Shown piece by piece: positions 34,381 to 46,182 of a stretch of DNA of 64,000 nucleotides (the stretch's first letter is position 1; the number at the start of each line of letters is the position of its first letter). The DNA lies in contig JAACJK010000166.1 of NCBI GenBank assembly GCA_013368325.1, positions 1 through 64,000 of the forward strand. Direction: 5' to 3'. The stretch comes from Ephemerocybe angulata. Its lineage: Eukaryota; Basidiomycota; Agaricomycetes; Agaricales; Psathyrellaceae. The notes under the pieces were generated by a model, which worked only from the letters and a program-made list of their open reading frames with translations, was not told where the DNA came from and ran no database searches. A program made the position numbers and the translations under genes.

Positions 34381-36039
34381 TCAAAGCCAGGTCCGCTTGA
34401 GCTCCGTCAAGCCTTCTAGAGCCATCTTGGCGTCACTGTCCGGTAGACGTTTCAGGACTTCACGGGCTCTCTCAGCATATCCATATGCAAGCACCCGTGT
34501 GCGTTCTATGCCCGACGTCTGTCGAACGATTTCAGCAGCCTGTTAAGAGGGATAGATAAGTTAGTGAAACATGGACATTGTAATATCAGGTAATTTGGCA
34601 TTGCAACAGTTTCTCGGGAAGGGAGTGCATAGATATGACGTCTCCTTACATACGAAAACCAGAACCAGACAAAGATAGATATACGAGCAACTTACAAGGT
34701 CAATATCACCTTCACTGGTGAAATTTCGTTGAATTAGTGGCTGCATGTCTGGACTCTCTTCCCATGCGTAGATAGCAGGCGCCGTGGCGAGAGCAGGGCT
34801 CAATGAAGAGGATGGGGATTCGTATTCGGAGGCGTCCTTCATAAGCTAAAAAGCAAACAAAATCTCAAGAAGTTAACACATGAAGCCCAGACGCGTCCCC
34901 GCAGTACAACATATACGCACCTGGGTTGCCATTCCAAGATTGCGGCCATACGCATACGCCACCTCTTTCCAAATTTCGTTCTGTTTGCATCCTCCCAGCA
35001 CTACGGCAGCACGCGCCCCCTTCGCCATCAAACTCGCCGATTTGAGGTATGTTTTCCGGAGGTATCGGTCCCAAGCCTGCTCAGCCGTCTTCGGTCCTTC
35101 AATAACGCCTAATGAGGGTGTCTGAACCTTATCCATCTGTAGAAACTCTCCCTCAACCACATTGGAGATCACACTCGCCACCAGTTCCACCACCTCACTT
35201 TCTCCAAGACGCGACAGAACCGTACTGGCGCGACCGAGCAAGAAGTCACCCCCGAGGATGGAAAGCTTGTTCCCGAACGGACTCTCCGACGTTGAAGGTG
35301 AGGTCTTCGCAGCATCGTGTATGTTTTCGTGCATTAGGGACGCGATATGGATCATCTCCACAATTTGTGCGAGGCGCATTTGGGTAGGAAGGGGGAGGGC
35401 GGTATTCGTCAATGTCGATTGGATGTGTGGTGTCGGTGTTGGTGGGTTGAAGCTCGACGTCGTCAGGGTTGTTCTTCTCAGTTCAAAAGGCTTCGCAAAC
35501 GACTCCGTATGATCCGGCATACTGGGATTCCATTCGTTCAGTGTTGCGGAAGAGTAAAGCGGTTTGTCGAGTACTTCGCCGCGCCCCCCATGCGCCTCCA
35601 TTCCCGCCTCCCAGTGTTTGCGACTCCATTCCTCCCCCAGCCCATTCGTCGCACGCGAGAAGAGTAGTACCAAGAGCGACCGCAGCTGTTTTGAGGGGTG
35701 CAGGAAATAGTATTCGGCCACTTCAGTAAGCCCGGGATGTGCGGAACCCAGTAAATTCAGCAAGTTCGATCGTAGTTGCTTGAGCTCGGGCCCAGCGAGG
35801 ACATATGGGTCCGGTCGTATCCGTTGTGGGGCTTCCTGTTGGAACGTCGGGAGTGGTGCTGAAAGTGGATTTTTCTTCCAAGTTGGTGCTGGTTCCGTTG
35901 CGGGCTCCGTTTTCTGGCTGAGGACGGAAACTTTCCGGCGTTTTGGTCGTGTTGCCCGAAGAAGCGAGTTCGAAGTCGAGGGAACACAGCGAGCGACGCT
36001 CTTGGCCGACACCTGGAGGGGCCGTGATAGTCCTTGCAT
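34381..36039 (-). CDS. Polyprenyl diphosphate synthase-like protein lacking both Asp-rich motifs, 475 aa
   Basis: Three exons join in phase: 34921-36039, 34696-34845 and 34381-34539. A mitochondrial-looking Arg/Ser-rich N-terminus precedes an isoprenyl synthase fold: EMIHIASLMHENIHD, FGNKLSILGGDFLLGRAS, VVELVASVISNVVEGEFLQM, YLRKTYLKSASLMAKGARAA and a C-terminal YAERAREVLKRLP helix. Overall it matches COQ1-type long-chain prenyl synthases that make the ubiquinone tail. However, the first Asp-rich motif (DDxxD) reads ENIHD and the second reads KDASE, so metal-diphosphate binding should be lost. The known precedent is the Dlp1/PDSS2 subunit, a non-catalytic partner of the active synthase. I therefore call a regulatory-subunit type; a fast-evolving or inactive paralogue is the alternative. 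Confidence 0.85.
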
Positions 36040-36423
36040 CGCGAGAGAGGAAAGAGAGATTGCAACCTTGAGAGCGTTCGCGCCGACGACGATGACGGGA
36101 ATGCTTACACGATAATTCCCGCGTCACCAACTGCGTCACGGAGATGCAAAAAATCCTTCGTCCCTCTGGAGAGTCTGCAGTGCCGTAGCGCGGACGGGGC
36201 ATTCAAGAAACTAGCTATGATACAGGTAATCTAATCTATGGTCATCCTTAGCATACATATTAGAAGTGTCTAGTCATCGAAAGCAATAAAAATAAGGGAT
36301 GTGTGTTGGAAAGCAAAGGACAGGGACGATGGATATCAATGAGCAGAGCATCAGATCAAGTGGAACCAAAGGGTTCGAGGTAGTAAGGTGAGTAGCAATG
36401 TCGAAGTGGTTGAGGCACATCGT

Positions 36424-37051
36424 TCAGTTGCTTCTTATAGGGGCAGGCGAAAGAGCCGATAGGGCAGGTTGTATCGGTTTGACCTTCAGGTAATCTCGGA
36501 ACCGACCCAAAGGCTTGCCCAAATGCGCCGCCACCATCGAACCCTTCGCAAACAACCATTAGCACGACACAGCAAAAGACTGACAAGGGAAACGAACCTT
36601 TTCCTGAAGCTCCTCCCACTCCACTGTTTCGACAGCATTCAGTGCAAGCAACATCAATGGTTGTCTGTCGTCTGTAAACTCGTTGTCGCTGTCGTCATCT
36701 CTGTCGTCGGCCTCATCATCAATAGGCAGGACAACTATCCTGCCAAACTTCTGACAAGAGTCAGCATGCATGAACACCTAACGCACACCAGGAAAGACCG
36801 CAAACGAAGCGGAATACGCTCTGGAACAACCAACTCACCTCGCTCTCGACCATCCCATACCCTTGCTCCCTTGTCTCTTGCCAAACCTCGCTGGCAAGCC
36901 CAACAACAACCCGTATCTCGTCCTTCGGCCGGGCGGGATCCGACGCATACGAAATAAGCTCCCCGGGCACCGTCAAAAGCACGGCGGTATGGAGATCTGG
37001 AAAGTCCAGCACCCTCTCAAGAATGTTGTGCAGCTTCGATAGCACGAGCAT
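36424..37051 (-). CDS. Roadblock/LC7 protein, LAMTOR2-type Ragulator subunit, 161 aa
   Basis: Three exons join in phase: 36839-37051, 36598-36750 and 36424-36543. The pattern matches LAMTOR2/p14: an N-terminal helix (MLVLSKLHNILERVLD), LHTAVLLTVPGELISYAS, a middle helix VVGLASEVWQETREQGYG, an edge strand FGRIVVLPID, and a C-terminal helix around GSMVAAHLGKPL. An acidic insert (DDEADDRDDDSDNEF) lengthens the loop between strands relative to animal LAMTOR2. By family it is a scaffold subunit that recruits Rag GTPases to the vacuole/lysosome surface for TORC1 signalling. The last exon's C-terminal ~20 residues are not conserved in my memory of the family. Confidence 0.8.
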
Positions 37052-37506
37052 CGCGATGTAGGGGAGGGTTGGATAGCTGGGCGGTGCTTGCCAGCTGCCC
37101 CTTGGTAATGCACGTTGTTGGAGTCAGGCTGCGATGTGGTGTGAGAGACCTCGATCGAGCGCTTGTACCGTCGCGAAGGCAATATTGATCCATCATCCCC
37201 TAGGTGCTGGTCACACGATCGCGATCATCCACGTGCGTTACCGTGCGTCGGGATCGCCAGTAACGTCGGGGAGCACATCACAGCGAACGGGAGAGGAAGT
37301 ACAACATTGTCATTAACTATCGATTAAAGAACGAGAACAAAGAAATTGTGAGCCGCCGACAATAATGATAGAGCATAATAATCATCGAGCAGAAGAAGGT
37401 AGGGCAGAATGTCTAGTGGGGCGGTGTAAGTAAGTCGCGATGTGTTCGTCATGGAAGAGGAACACTGTTTTTCGGGGTGTCGCATGTAGCAAATGTATTC
37501 AATCCT

Positions 37507-40166
37507 CTACTTGGGCCCTTGGGGTTGAGACTGTGACTGTGAGAAGGTCAGTATGTATGGCCATGCAACCAAGAGGATAGACGCACGAGATATGACATCA
37601 ACTGTTGATTGAGATACTGAGCAGGGGCGGCTCCTCCTGCTGGTGGCTGCCCTGGGGGCATTCCATACCCTGCTGGAGGACCCGTAGGTTGTCGCTGGGT
37701 CGCTTGTTGGATCAGAGCCATGATGTTCGGCGGTAAACTGGCACCGCTTGAGGGTGGTGGTGTTGGCGCAGCAGATGATGAGACGCCAGTGTATGTTGTA
37801 GCAGGCGGCATGGACCCTGGATATGGCGGCATGCTGGGTGCTTGTGCATAGTATGGATTGCCACTGGGTGGCATCGGTGGACCGGGAGGCAAGGCTCCTC
37901 CGAGAGGAGGCGCCATTGATGTCGTGGGGGTGGAACTTCCAGAAGGTCCCCCTTGAGGTTGCTTCAATGCAGCGAGTAGCTGCTGGACTTTTCTTGCTTG
38001 ATCCAACCGATCGTCGACAGGAGGAGGAGGGGCCGCGGGAGCAATTGTATAAGGCAGAGGGGCGGGGACTGGCGGTGGTCCATAATTCGAAGGTGGAGCA
38101 CTGTACCCTCCCCTGGCGTCGTTGTAGCGATCATTGTAGCCTCCGCCTCCGCCACCTCCAGTTCGACCGCCGCCGCGGCCGTATTCATCGTCAAATCGAC
38201 GATTTGCGCCCCCGTAGTCATCACGAGGTCGGTCGTGGCCCTCGTCTGCCCCATTGCGACCGCCACGGCCTCGCCCTCGGCCACGTCCGCGACCACCCCT
38301 GTGACCACGATCGCGCTGTTCTTCCCAGTTGCGATGGTGCCCTCCAGCACCATTTTCCCTGAGATATTGTCAATTGGACCACCTAGCTTGAATGAACCGA
38401 TGCATACCTTCCGTTATTATGTCCTGGCCCACCGAAGCCGCCGCTATCCGTGTTGTCCCATGCGAAAACGATGTCCATAACCCCATCTTGGAGGCCCTGG
38501 TGACGGAGGCGGTCATAGGCTTCCTCGCATGCCTAAGGAAAGGTTCAGGAGCTGCTTTAAGGTTGCGTCCCAAGTCGACTCACCCTGATATCGTAGAACT
38601 CGACATATCGGGAACTATGGATGCCAATATTAGCTTACCTCAAGGAAGAGGGGAAAGAACACGCACTCGATCCGTTCGTTTACAGACCTGACAGACTTAA
38701 CATCCCCGAACTGCTGGAACTTGCGTCGAATCTCACTGTCGTCGATGCCTTGACCGGAAGGTGAGTTCCGAAGAGTGACTTGGAGGGTACCTTGAAATTG
38801 CTAGAATTTCCATCAGATACGTAAAACGTTTGTGGGTCAGCAAGCGAACCTGGTTCTTCTCCCGTTCACCACCTCGCTGGTCATCACGTGGGAGGGAATA
38901 GTGAACATCAATCTAAGACGAAAAGAGCGAACAATGCAGAAGTTAGCCGGGTTTCCAGGATATAAAGTGGTAGGAACCAGTACTGACAGGTCGCCCACTT
39001 ATCTCAGATCCCTGGAGCCTGTCTCTCGCTCTCTCTGCTGCACGAAGGTCGAACTGTGGCGCTTTTTCAGCTCCTTGAATCGATGGTGTAGCCAAGTTAT
39101 ACTCACATAGGTCACAAACACCATCCCTCTTGTGGAGATCAAGTCAAAAAAGGTCTTAATTTCACCATGTTCCTCGAACAAGGCACGGACATCATCACTG
39201 TTGGTCTCATACTGAATGTCCGCAGATTAGTCCACTTGATTCAACACAAAGCTACGTTCCCGCAGCAACATGTTCTGTCACTTGCCTTAATGTTGCGGAT
39301 AAAGAGGGTCCGACAGGGTCTTTCACGCTGAATTCTTTCTTCGATGATGGAATCATGCACTTTGTCGTCTCTATCTTTTCGCTGAGGACGGGGTGGGCGT
39401 CGGTTGAAATCGGTATCATAACCCTGAGGTGGGGGACCATCTAATACGGGAGTATTGGGTGAGAAACCGTTCACAAGGGTCACATAGAAAAAGGAATGGT
39501 AAAAGGCGGAGGACGTAGCCTGATTGGTGCACGCGGACAGCGGAAATACTCTGCCACTCAGCTGGCACTCAAGACTTGCTGTGTCTCAAGGGCCTCGGGC
39601 CGTAGTAGCGAGATCAGTTCGACTCATGGCCCGTACGTCTTGCTTGGACACTCTGACTTCCGAGAGCAACAAAGGTGCTCAGCGCAGGTGGTGCGGTCCT
39701 CAGCTCGCTCGGGGTGAAATTGCCACACTCCGCGTGCCTCAAGTTCAGCTTCACGGACCCAAACTGACGGGGTGGCCTTCTGAAAGGTCGATATTCAGTC
39801 TCAATGTAGCGCACCTTCATACTTGTCGTAAGCTTCATATCCAGGAGCACCGTTGCTGTAGTGAGAGCCATCGCCATACGTGTTGGACTGAAAATATGCA
39901 CTGGGCCCGGGCGGCTGGACTTCATAATCGGTATATGGCTGAGACTGACTGCTCTGGTCATAGGCATTGCTCATATTCGCTCCGTCGTAGGATGAGTATC
40001 CTCCTCCCCGACCACGATTGTTGAATCCACCGCGGCCACGGAATCCGGCGCCCCCACCACGGTCTTGATGTCGATGTGAGCGGTCAGGGCCAGCATGACC
40101 GGCAGGAGATCCGCCTCTTCGTGGAGGGCCATCGAAACTTGCATTGTACGGATGGTGACGGTTCAT
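37507..40166 (-). CDS. Mei2-like RNA-binding protein with two RRMs and RGG/Pro-rich regions
   Basis: About eleven exons were traced: 39823-40166, one from 39779 to near 39640 (3' end unresolved), 39286-39519, 39107-39211, 38988-39053, 38850-38912, 38667-38800, 38584-38614, 38408-38532, 37587-38358 and 37507-37536. The N-terminus is RGG-rich. RRM1 begins RTLFIRNIKYETNSDD and ends RPIDVHYSLPRDD; RRM2 begins GTLQVTLRNSPSGQG and contains YVEFYDIRACEEA. This pairing and the HYS-P-x-D linker are typical of Mei2/Terminal-EAR1-like proteins, but I saw no third C-terminal RRM. A long RGG region and a Pro/Gly/Gln-rich tail follow. The intron after RTLFIRNIK has a GC donor (GCAAGT). RNA binding is by family; the target RNAs are unknown. 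Confidence 0.8.
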
Positions 40167-40497
40167 GATCGCGCGACTAACAGTTCAGAGGTGACGTGGT
40201 GTCCGTAGAGAGAGTTGCAGGCGGAAGTGACAGTGGCAGAGAAGAAAGTTGCGCAAAGGAGACAGTGGCGACGAGAACTTAGAAACTCAGGAGAGTGGCA
40301 GAGAGCGAACGTCTGGTCGTTGAGATGAGCGTCGGAGTGGAAGATGCACGGCAGCGGGGCGGTCGGGAAAAATGCCCACGACGGAGTTTCGGGAACTTCC
40401 GTGGTTGCGCATGGCTGGCTGATTGCGCGGCTGGCTTGGGCCTGCTGCGAGCTGTATCAGCTGTGCAGGCCAACTCCACATCATCCACGACCATCCC
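40167..40497. promoter_or_regulatory. Divergent promoter region, Mei2-like and Rab5 genes
   Basis: The start codons of the Mei2-like gene (minus) and the Rab5 gene (plus) are 331 bp apart, so the two promoters share this interval. No specific binding site was identified. Confidence 0.5.
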
Positions 40498-41511
40498 ATG
40501 TCCAAGCAATACCAGTTCAAGCTCGTTCTTCTCGGTGAGTCCCTCGCTCCGTAGCTATGGTATCCCCCTCATGTATTCTGCAGGCGAATCGGCAGTTGGC
40601 AAGTCCAGGTACGCTTCCGGTGCTACGTGAACACACAGGACAATGGCTAATCCAGCCCAGCTTGGTTCTTCGCTTTGTCAAGGATCAGTTTGACGACTAC
40701 CGGGAGAGCACCATCGGCGGTCAGTGTCCACACGACATACCCTCCACATACACCACAGTTCATTGACTTACCCCTACCCCACAGCTGCCTTCTTGACTCA
40801 AACCGTAACATTGGACGATCAGTCAACAGTCAAGTTCGAAATATGGTGCGGAGCTCTTCGTATCGGGTCTGCAGAAGCGGCTTTAACTATGTTCGCAACA
40901 GGGATACTGCAGGTCAGGAACGATACAAGGCAAGTTAACCTTTAATGAGCTGTTAATACACCAGTTGTTGACCTTACCGCCACAGTCTCTAGTATGTGTA
41001 ACTACTTCCACCCGTTCTCGGCCACCGTTCTCAGTTCCGAAACTAGGCACCCATGTACTACAGGAATGCGAACTGCGCCGTCGTGGTCTATGACATTACA
41101 CAAACTGCGTCACTGGAGAAGGCTCGCACATGGATCCGGGAGCTCCAACGCCAGGCCGACCCCTCAATAGTCATTGCCCTGTGTGGCAACAAGACTGATC
41201 TTGAAGCTAGACGCCAGGTTTCACAAGAAGAAGCCAAGAAGTACGCAGAAGAGGAAGGCCTAATGTGGGCGGAGACTAGCGCAAAGTCAGGCGAGGGTGT
41301 ACAGGAGATATTCACTGCTATCGGTACGCAATTGCCAATTCTATTCTGTATCAGCCTCTGACCGATTACATTTACAGCCAAGAAGCTTCCTTTGACGGCC
41401 CCACCTTCTGCGCGCCCCGGTGCTGCCTCGCGGGGACCCGGTGCTCGAACAGGCGTTGACTTGAGCAAACAACAAGGAGCCCAGGGCCAGCAAGAACCTT
41501 GCAATTGCTGA
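40498..41511 (+). CDS. Rab5/Ypt5-family small GTPase, 208 aa
   Basis: Eight exons join in phase: 40498-40534, 40584-40608, 40661-40719, 40785-40845, 40902-40929, 40986-40991 (six nt), 41047-41323 and 41378-41511. All GTPase boxes are intact: P-loop GESAVGKS, switch I around RESTIG, DTAGQERYK, NKTD and ETSAKSG. The tail ends CNC, the site of double geranylgeranylation. YYRNANCAVVVYDIT and FTAIAKKLP are Rab5-type. The protein should control early-endosome fusion and vacuolar traffic (yeast Vps21/Ypt5). The intron after DTAGQERYK uses a GC donor (GCAAGT), and the next exon encodes only Ser-Leu. The divergent neighbour is the Mei2-like gene. Confidence 0.96.
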
Positions 41512-41931
41512 TTGGCTTGCTCCCTTATTGCACTCTTTCGATGCTTCTCACGTCTATTTCACTTCACTTTACCTCTCCAGCTATCTGAGATCTCGTTGTT
41601 ATCCTTCGGCTCACACTACTCTATGATGTTCGGCTTTGTATCGTACCACTTTTCTTGCATTTCTTCCTCTGTTAACGGTTTATTGGACTTATCTTCGGGA
41701 TGCTATCTCCTCTTCCAATGATAGTATAATTGTTAAACAAATGCGATGATTATACAGGCGGGGGTGGTGAGAAAGCATGGTACGTAGGTATGTAAGTGTA
41801 ACAAGAACAAGAAAGCAAAGCAATGGTAGCGATACAGGGGGATCCGAATGTGAACGAAGGTGTTAATGAGTGTACAGTGTGTGTTGAAAGAGAGGAAAGG
41901 CATGAATAGATTAGAGGTAATGCGCTGGTGA
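41512..41931. other. Convergent 3' spacer
   Basis: This T-rich 420 bp lies between the stops of Rab5 (plus) and the RasGEF (minus) and presumably contains both 3' untranslated regions. No gene was seen. Confidence 0.5.
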
Positions 41932-44487
41932 TTAAAACCCGACTTGTTCCAAGCCTTTACGGACGTCGGCGTTGGCATACTCGACCCGAACAATCTCCTG
42001 GCTCCTATCCCAGAACCAAGTATCATCGGGACTGAGGACAGCTTCCTGAAGCCGATCTCGAATGAAGGTGTTGATGTATTCATCATAGATATGTTGTGGT
42101 GGGCGATGCTGGAATTTAAGGATAGAGTTGATAGTGTCGTGCCAGCGCTGTCGCTGAATGAAGGATATAGTCTTCTCCTCGTCGCGGTATTGTTCGCGGA
42201 TGCGTATGAGGTCGGAGAGGTACATTGTAATGAAGGGGACACATGTTGTCACATCTTCGACGTGCCGCAGAAGGCTACGATACCCGGCGAAGCCGCCGCT
42301 AGGCTCGTTGTGTTTCAGGAGGGCGTCCAGCTGAGCCTTGCGACCAGTGTGGGTCCACGTAAATGTAAGACGGGTGATAACCACGCTAGACACAGCGCTG
42401 ATGATAGAGCTCATCGACGCATAGTTACTGTTTGCGCAACATCGCTGTGCCCCAGTTAGCATCTTGCAACAAAAAGATAGATAGATAGGATAATCAAAAA
42501 AAGCTCACTTCGGCTACTTTGATCCAATAGTCAATTACTTGGGCCCGCTTGGTGAGTGTCTGAGTGTTGAGGATGCTAGATTTGACCCAGGTACCGAGCT
42601 TGTCGTAGGTGCTGCAGAAGGCAGCGAGGTTCTCCACGTCAGGTCCTGACTGCTTGCGAATGTATGCCAGACACTCTCTAGGCGTGATCTTGTCGTACAG
42701 ATGGTACTCGTACAGGGTCAGTTGATCTGCAAGAACAGAAGGTTCGATGCGAAGAATATCGTTTTTGTGGTCCTTCGTCTTCAGAGGCTTCTTGGGCATG
42801 ATTCCCATCGACGGTCGGATAGGATCAGCAAAGGTCTGCACGGTAAAGCTTGATGAGAGGCAGAACATTGACGTGGGTTTGAACAGAAACAATCACTCAC
42901 CAGTCGCTCAATGTTTTGAAGAAGGGTCTGTCCTTCAGTGGGTAGACGCGGGGTAGCGACGTGTCTGATGAAATCTGGGAGCCGTTGAGCAATATGGGGG
43001 TCGTCCTCTAAAAGCCGATGGTTTTCCAGCCAAAGCGTGAACACGTCAAGAACATGACGTTGAGTGGGAACGAGGGATCGTCTCTTCCAATCTGCCACCT
43101 CAATCTCATTTAGATTGTCCGGCCGCGTCATGGAGAACCTGTCCAAGAGAAGGTCAAAAAGTTCCTCTGAGGTGGTGAATGTCCGAAATGTCATGAGGAA
43201 GATGTGGGCGAAAGGATCCAGTTCTAGAAGCGTATTAGTGCCATTAGCTCTGACATGCACAAAAGAGACATACGATCAGGTCCAGCAAAGACGATGTCGG
43301 AGGTCAATCTTTCAACGAGCCCCAGAAGACTCCCTGACTGAACCTTCCCGAGCGCATCGAGTTCTAGCTCGTCTGCGTGGGCGGGGAGAATGTACCAGGC
43401 CTTCTCAGAGATCTGGAACGAAGCGAGCAAGCGCTGGCGCCCTTCGTTCTGCCGGCGCTGCCTCGCCGCCTGAGAGCGCTTTGCGAGGGCTTGGAAAGAT
43501 CCGGTGACATCCGGGTTGGCCAACATGTCAATCTCTCGAGTGTTCTTCGTTTCAATCAGAGTTGAGAGCCTAGATAGAGCAGTATTGTCATCCACCATCA
43601 GAGGACGGCGCCGGAGACTCCGACTTGAAAGTGAAGCTGAGCGCGTGCGGATCTCGAACAGTTCTTGTGGAAGTGGGGGTACTGGCTTGTTGTAATATAG
43701 TGGGGCGGATTGTGCAGGGGGATGGGGCATAGGGGTTGTGGGGGAGGGTGGGGGCGGTGGTAGTTTCTTCGACCTAGAGTAAGCGCGCGGGGGTGCCTTT
43801 AAGAGTAGACGATCGACTTCTCCCTGAGAACGTCCAGATAGAGCATCCCGCGATCTGGTTCGCGAGAGATGTTTAGGTGACGACGGTCTCTGACCCTAAG
43901 ATGACCCAAAGTGGTGAGAATGGAAACGCTTAATAGAATTTAAGGGGGCGTACTGAGGATTCACTCGTCCGAGTTAGCTTGTACGATGGTGGTAGGGAGC
44001 GATGTAGGTCTGGGTCCTGCAGACTTGGTTTACTGGGGGGCACGGCATTGTAGAGCTGCTCTGCTTGGTATTCGTATACGCGCAATTCCTCACGTATTTC
44101 GCGCAGGTGTTCCGCCATCGCTGGTGTGAGCGGCGTAACAAAAGCCTCGGGTATCCACCCGACAATAGTTCCTTTCCTCCTCATCGCCGCCCACCATCCC
44201 GTATCTTCCTTCTGTACGACCTCGAGGATTTCGTTCCTGCGGAAGGAAAGGCCATGCTCCTCGTCCGATGTGAAGTCATGCAGACATAGGACCGAGCAGA
44301 TGACTGTAACTGGACTAGCGGAGACCGACGGCGACTCTGTTGAGGACTGGCCTCCACTGTGCGATGCTGATGAGTTCGAGGGGGAGCTGTCTAGGGATAT
44401 TAGGGATATGGCAGAGTCATTGAAAGCGGAGGGCTGGATCTGGAGATTCAGGGTCTGTCGAACTGATATCGACTTGGATATGGTCAT
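41932..44487 (-). CDS. SH3-domain Ras guanine nucleotide exchange factor (Cdc25 type), 778 aa
   Basis: Five exons join in phase: 43954-44487, 43274-43895, 42901-43223, 42509-42835 and 41932-42462 (2337 nt). An SH3 domain lies near residues 60-120 (LCLHDFTSDEEHGLSFRRNE, DTGWWAAMR, GWIPEAFV). A basic/Pro-rich linker follows, then a RasGEF-N domain (PFAHIFLMTFRTFTTSEEL) and a catalytic Cdc25 domain with PSVLADQLTLYEYHLY, ANSNYASMSSIISAV, and CVPFITMYLSDLIRIREQY. It should activate Ras upstream of cAMP/MAPK signalling at the membrane; the SH3-GEF order is that of yeast Cdc25. It is shorter than yeast Cdc25 (about 1590 aa) because the N-terminal regulatory region is small. Confidence 0.93.
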
Positions 44488-44944
44488 TTGGAGACCAGTG
44501 CACAGCTAGAGGAGCAAGCGGCGAGAGTCGAGTATGCGGGTGCTCAAAGGCATTTCCTGGGCTCCCATGGATTGTATCATAAGGTACGTTCTCCGTTTGT
44601 TCCCAACACTACGACCATCAGGAGGCCTCATCACTTTTTCCCACAGCCACAACCCTCCGACGCCGACATCCACGATTGAACCGGAATTTTGTCTGTGCCC
44701 TCGTGCTCTCCGTCTTCTCGTACAAATTCAACACGGATTACTCGCGGCCGGGCTTGAAGAACCCAAATGTGCTTCAAGGAGCCAGATATGCCTGAAATCG
44801 TGACGAAATGTATTATAATAGTGGATTAGATTAGATTACACCGGTGAGCTCAGAGATCTGTGCTGTGCAATTCCCCTCGATGATCATCATAATGCGTGAG
44901 GCCTTCTTGACATCACACCCACTTCTCCTTGACCATCTCTCATC
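44488..44944. promoter_or_regulatory. Divergent promoter region, RasGEF and IST1 genes
   Basis: These 457 bp separate two divergent start codons and must contain both promoters. There is no credible coding frame. Confidence 0.45.
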
Positions 44945-46182
44945 ATGTCTATATGGAACCCAACCAAGGCAAAGGTGCAACTATGGGCCCTCGAATACTT
45001 GTGATAACCAACTGTGCTGACTGGATGATCTACAGATTCAATTAAGGTGCCCTATGAGATCTACACCATCCAGAACGAGACTTGACTCTCTGAGCGCATG
45101 CGGGTAGGCTGTCTGTCCAGCGTCTTCGAACCCTGCAGCAGAAGAAAGAGGCTCAGGCAAAGGCAGCTCGCCGCGATATCGCTACTCTCCTGGAGAAGGG
45201 CAAGCTTGAGACAGCAAGAATCAAGGTGGAGACCAGTACGCATCCAAGTCCTATATTTAGGCGCTCGCTTCGAGATACAAACTTGATCGCTTTAGTTATC
45301 AACGAAGATGTGCACGTTGAGCTTTTGGAACTATTGGAGCTATATTGCGAGTTGTTGCTGGCAAGGTTTGGTATTCTCGATCAGAAGTACGTGCCACATT
45401 CATGAACAGGCCGCGATACCATGAATCTGATAACCTCACGGCGCAGTGTACGAACTCCCGATCCAGGTAAGGCGACCTTTCGCAGTCATGTGCGCTTACT
45501 CACTCGATGCCAGGTATTTCTGAGGGTGTGTGTAGCATTATCCGTGCAGCACCCAGTACTGAGCTGAAAGGTACGTACATTCCCAAAAACATCCACCTCT
45601 CATATCGCATTCATGATTCAATGCTATCAATAGAGCTCCATATCGTCCGTGATATTCTGATGCACAAGTATGGACGCGAATTTTCTACCGGTGTCATGGA
45701 GAATAAGGATGGCTGCGTCAGTGAAAGGGTACAACCAAACGCCACTTCCTGTGTATGTTACGCTCATTCATCTGCCAAGGTCATGAGAAAGCTAGACTTG
45801 GGTACCCCATCCGAAGCCCTCGTCAATGGCTATCTTGCAGAAATTGCGAGGGCGTATGGCGTCCCGTGGTCACCTCCTGGCGAGAGCGAAGCGAAAGATG
45901 AGGTGGGAATACATTCCGGCATTGTATTGCTTTCGAAATTCGGCGCTTACTTTGTCGGGACGGCAGGATGCCGACAATACAGACCCTGCAGCCGCTGAAG
46001 GTCCGGATCTGGAGAAGGCGACAGAGGCGAAGGGATCGCCGACATCGGACGGTGCCAAGACAGGGACAGCCTCAACCCCTCAGTCCGCGCCTGCCCCTTC
46101 ACCTCCCCCTGCGAAGCAAACACCGAAGGACGAGTTTGAGGCGCTTTCCGAAAGATTTGCTGCCTTGAAGAAGAGGAAATAG
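44945..46182 (+). CDS. IST1: IST1-family ESCRT-III-associated protein, 256 aa
   Basis: Nine exons join in phase: 44945-44974, 45036-45046 (11 nt), 45108-45235, 45296-45386, 45447-45466, 45514-45570, 45634-45728, 45780-45902 and 45967-46182. The core reads LSVQRLRTLQQKKEAQAKAA, TLLEKGKLETARIKVE, EDVHVELLELLELYCELLLA and KLDLGTPSEALVNGYLAEIA, the diagnostic helices of IST1. A Pro/Ala-rich linker and a C-terminal helix (FEALSERFAALKKRK) resembling a MIT-interacting motif complete it. IST1 regulates the Vps4 ATPase in ESCRT-III disassembly at multivesicular bodies. Two tiny exons (11 and 20 nt) make this gene easy to mis-annotate. Confidence 0.93.

Noticed and set aside
37964..38353. 129-codon frame in the Mei2-like gene
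   Set aside because: It is a shifted reading of the RGG-rich exon; the true frame gives the continuous Arg/Gly and Pro-rich sequence.
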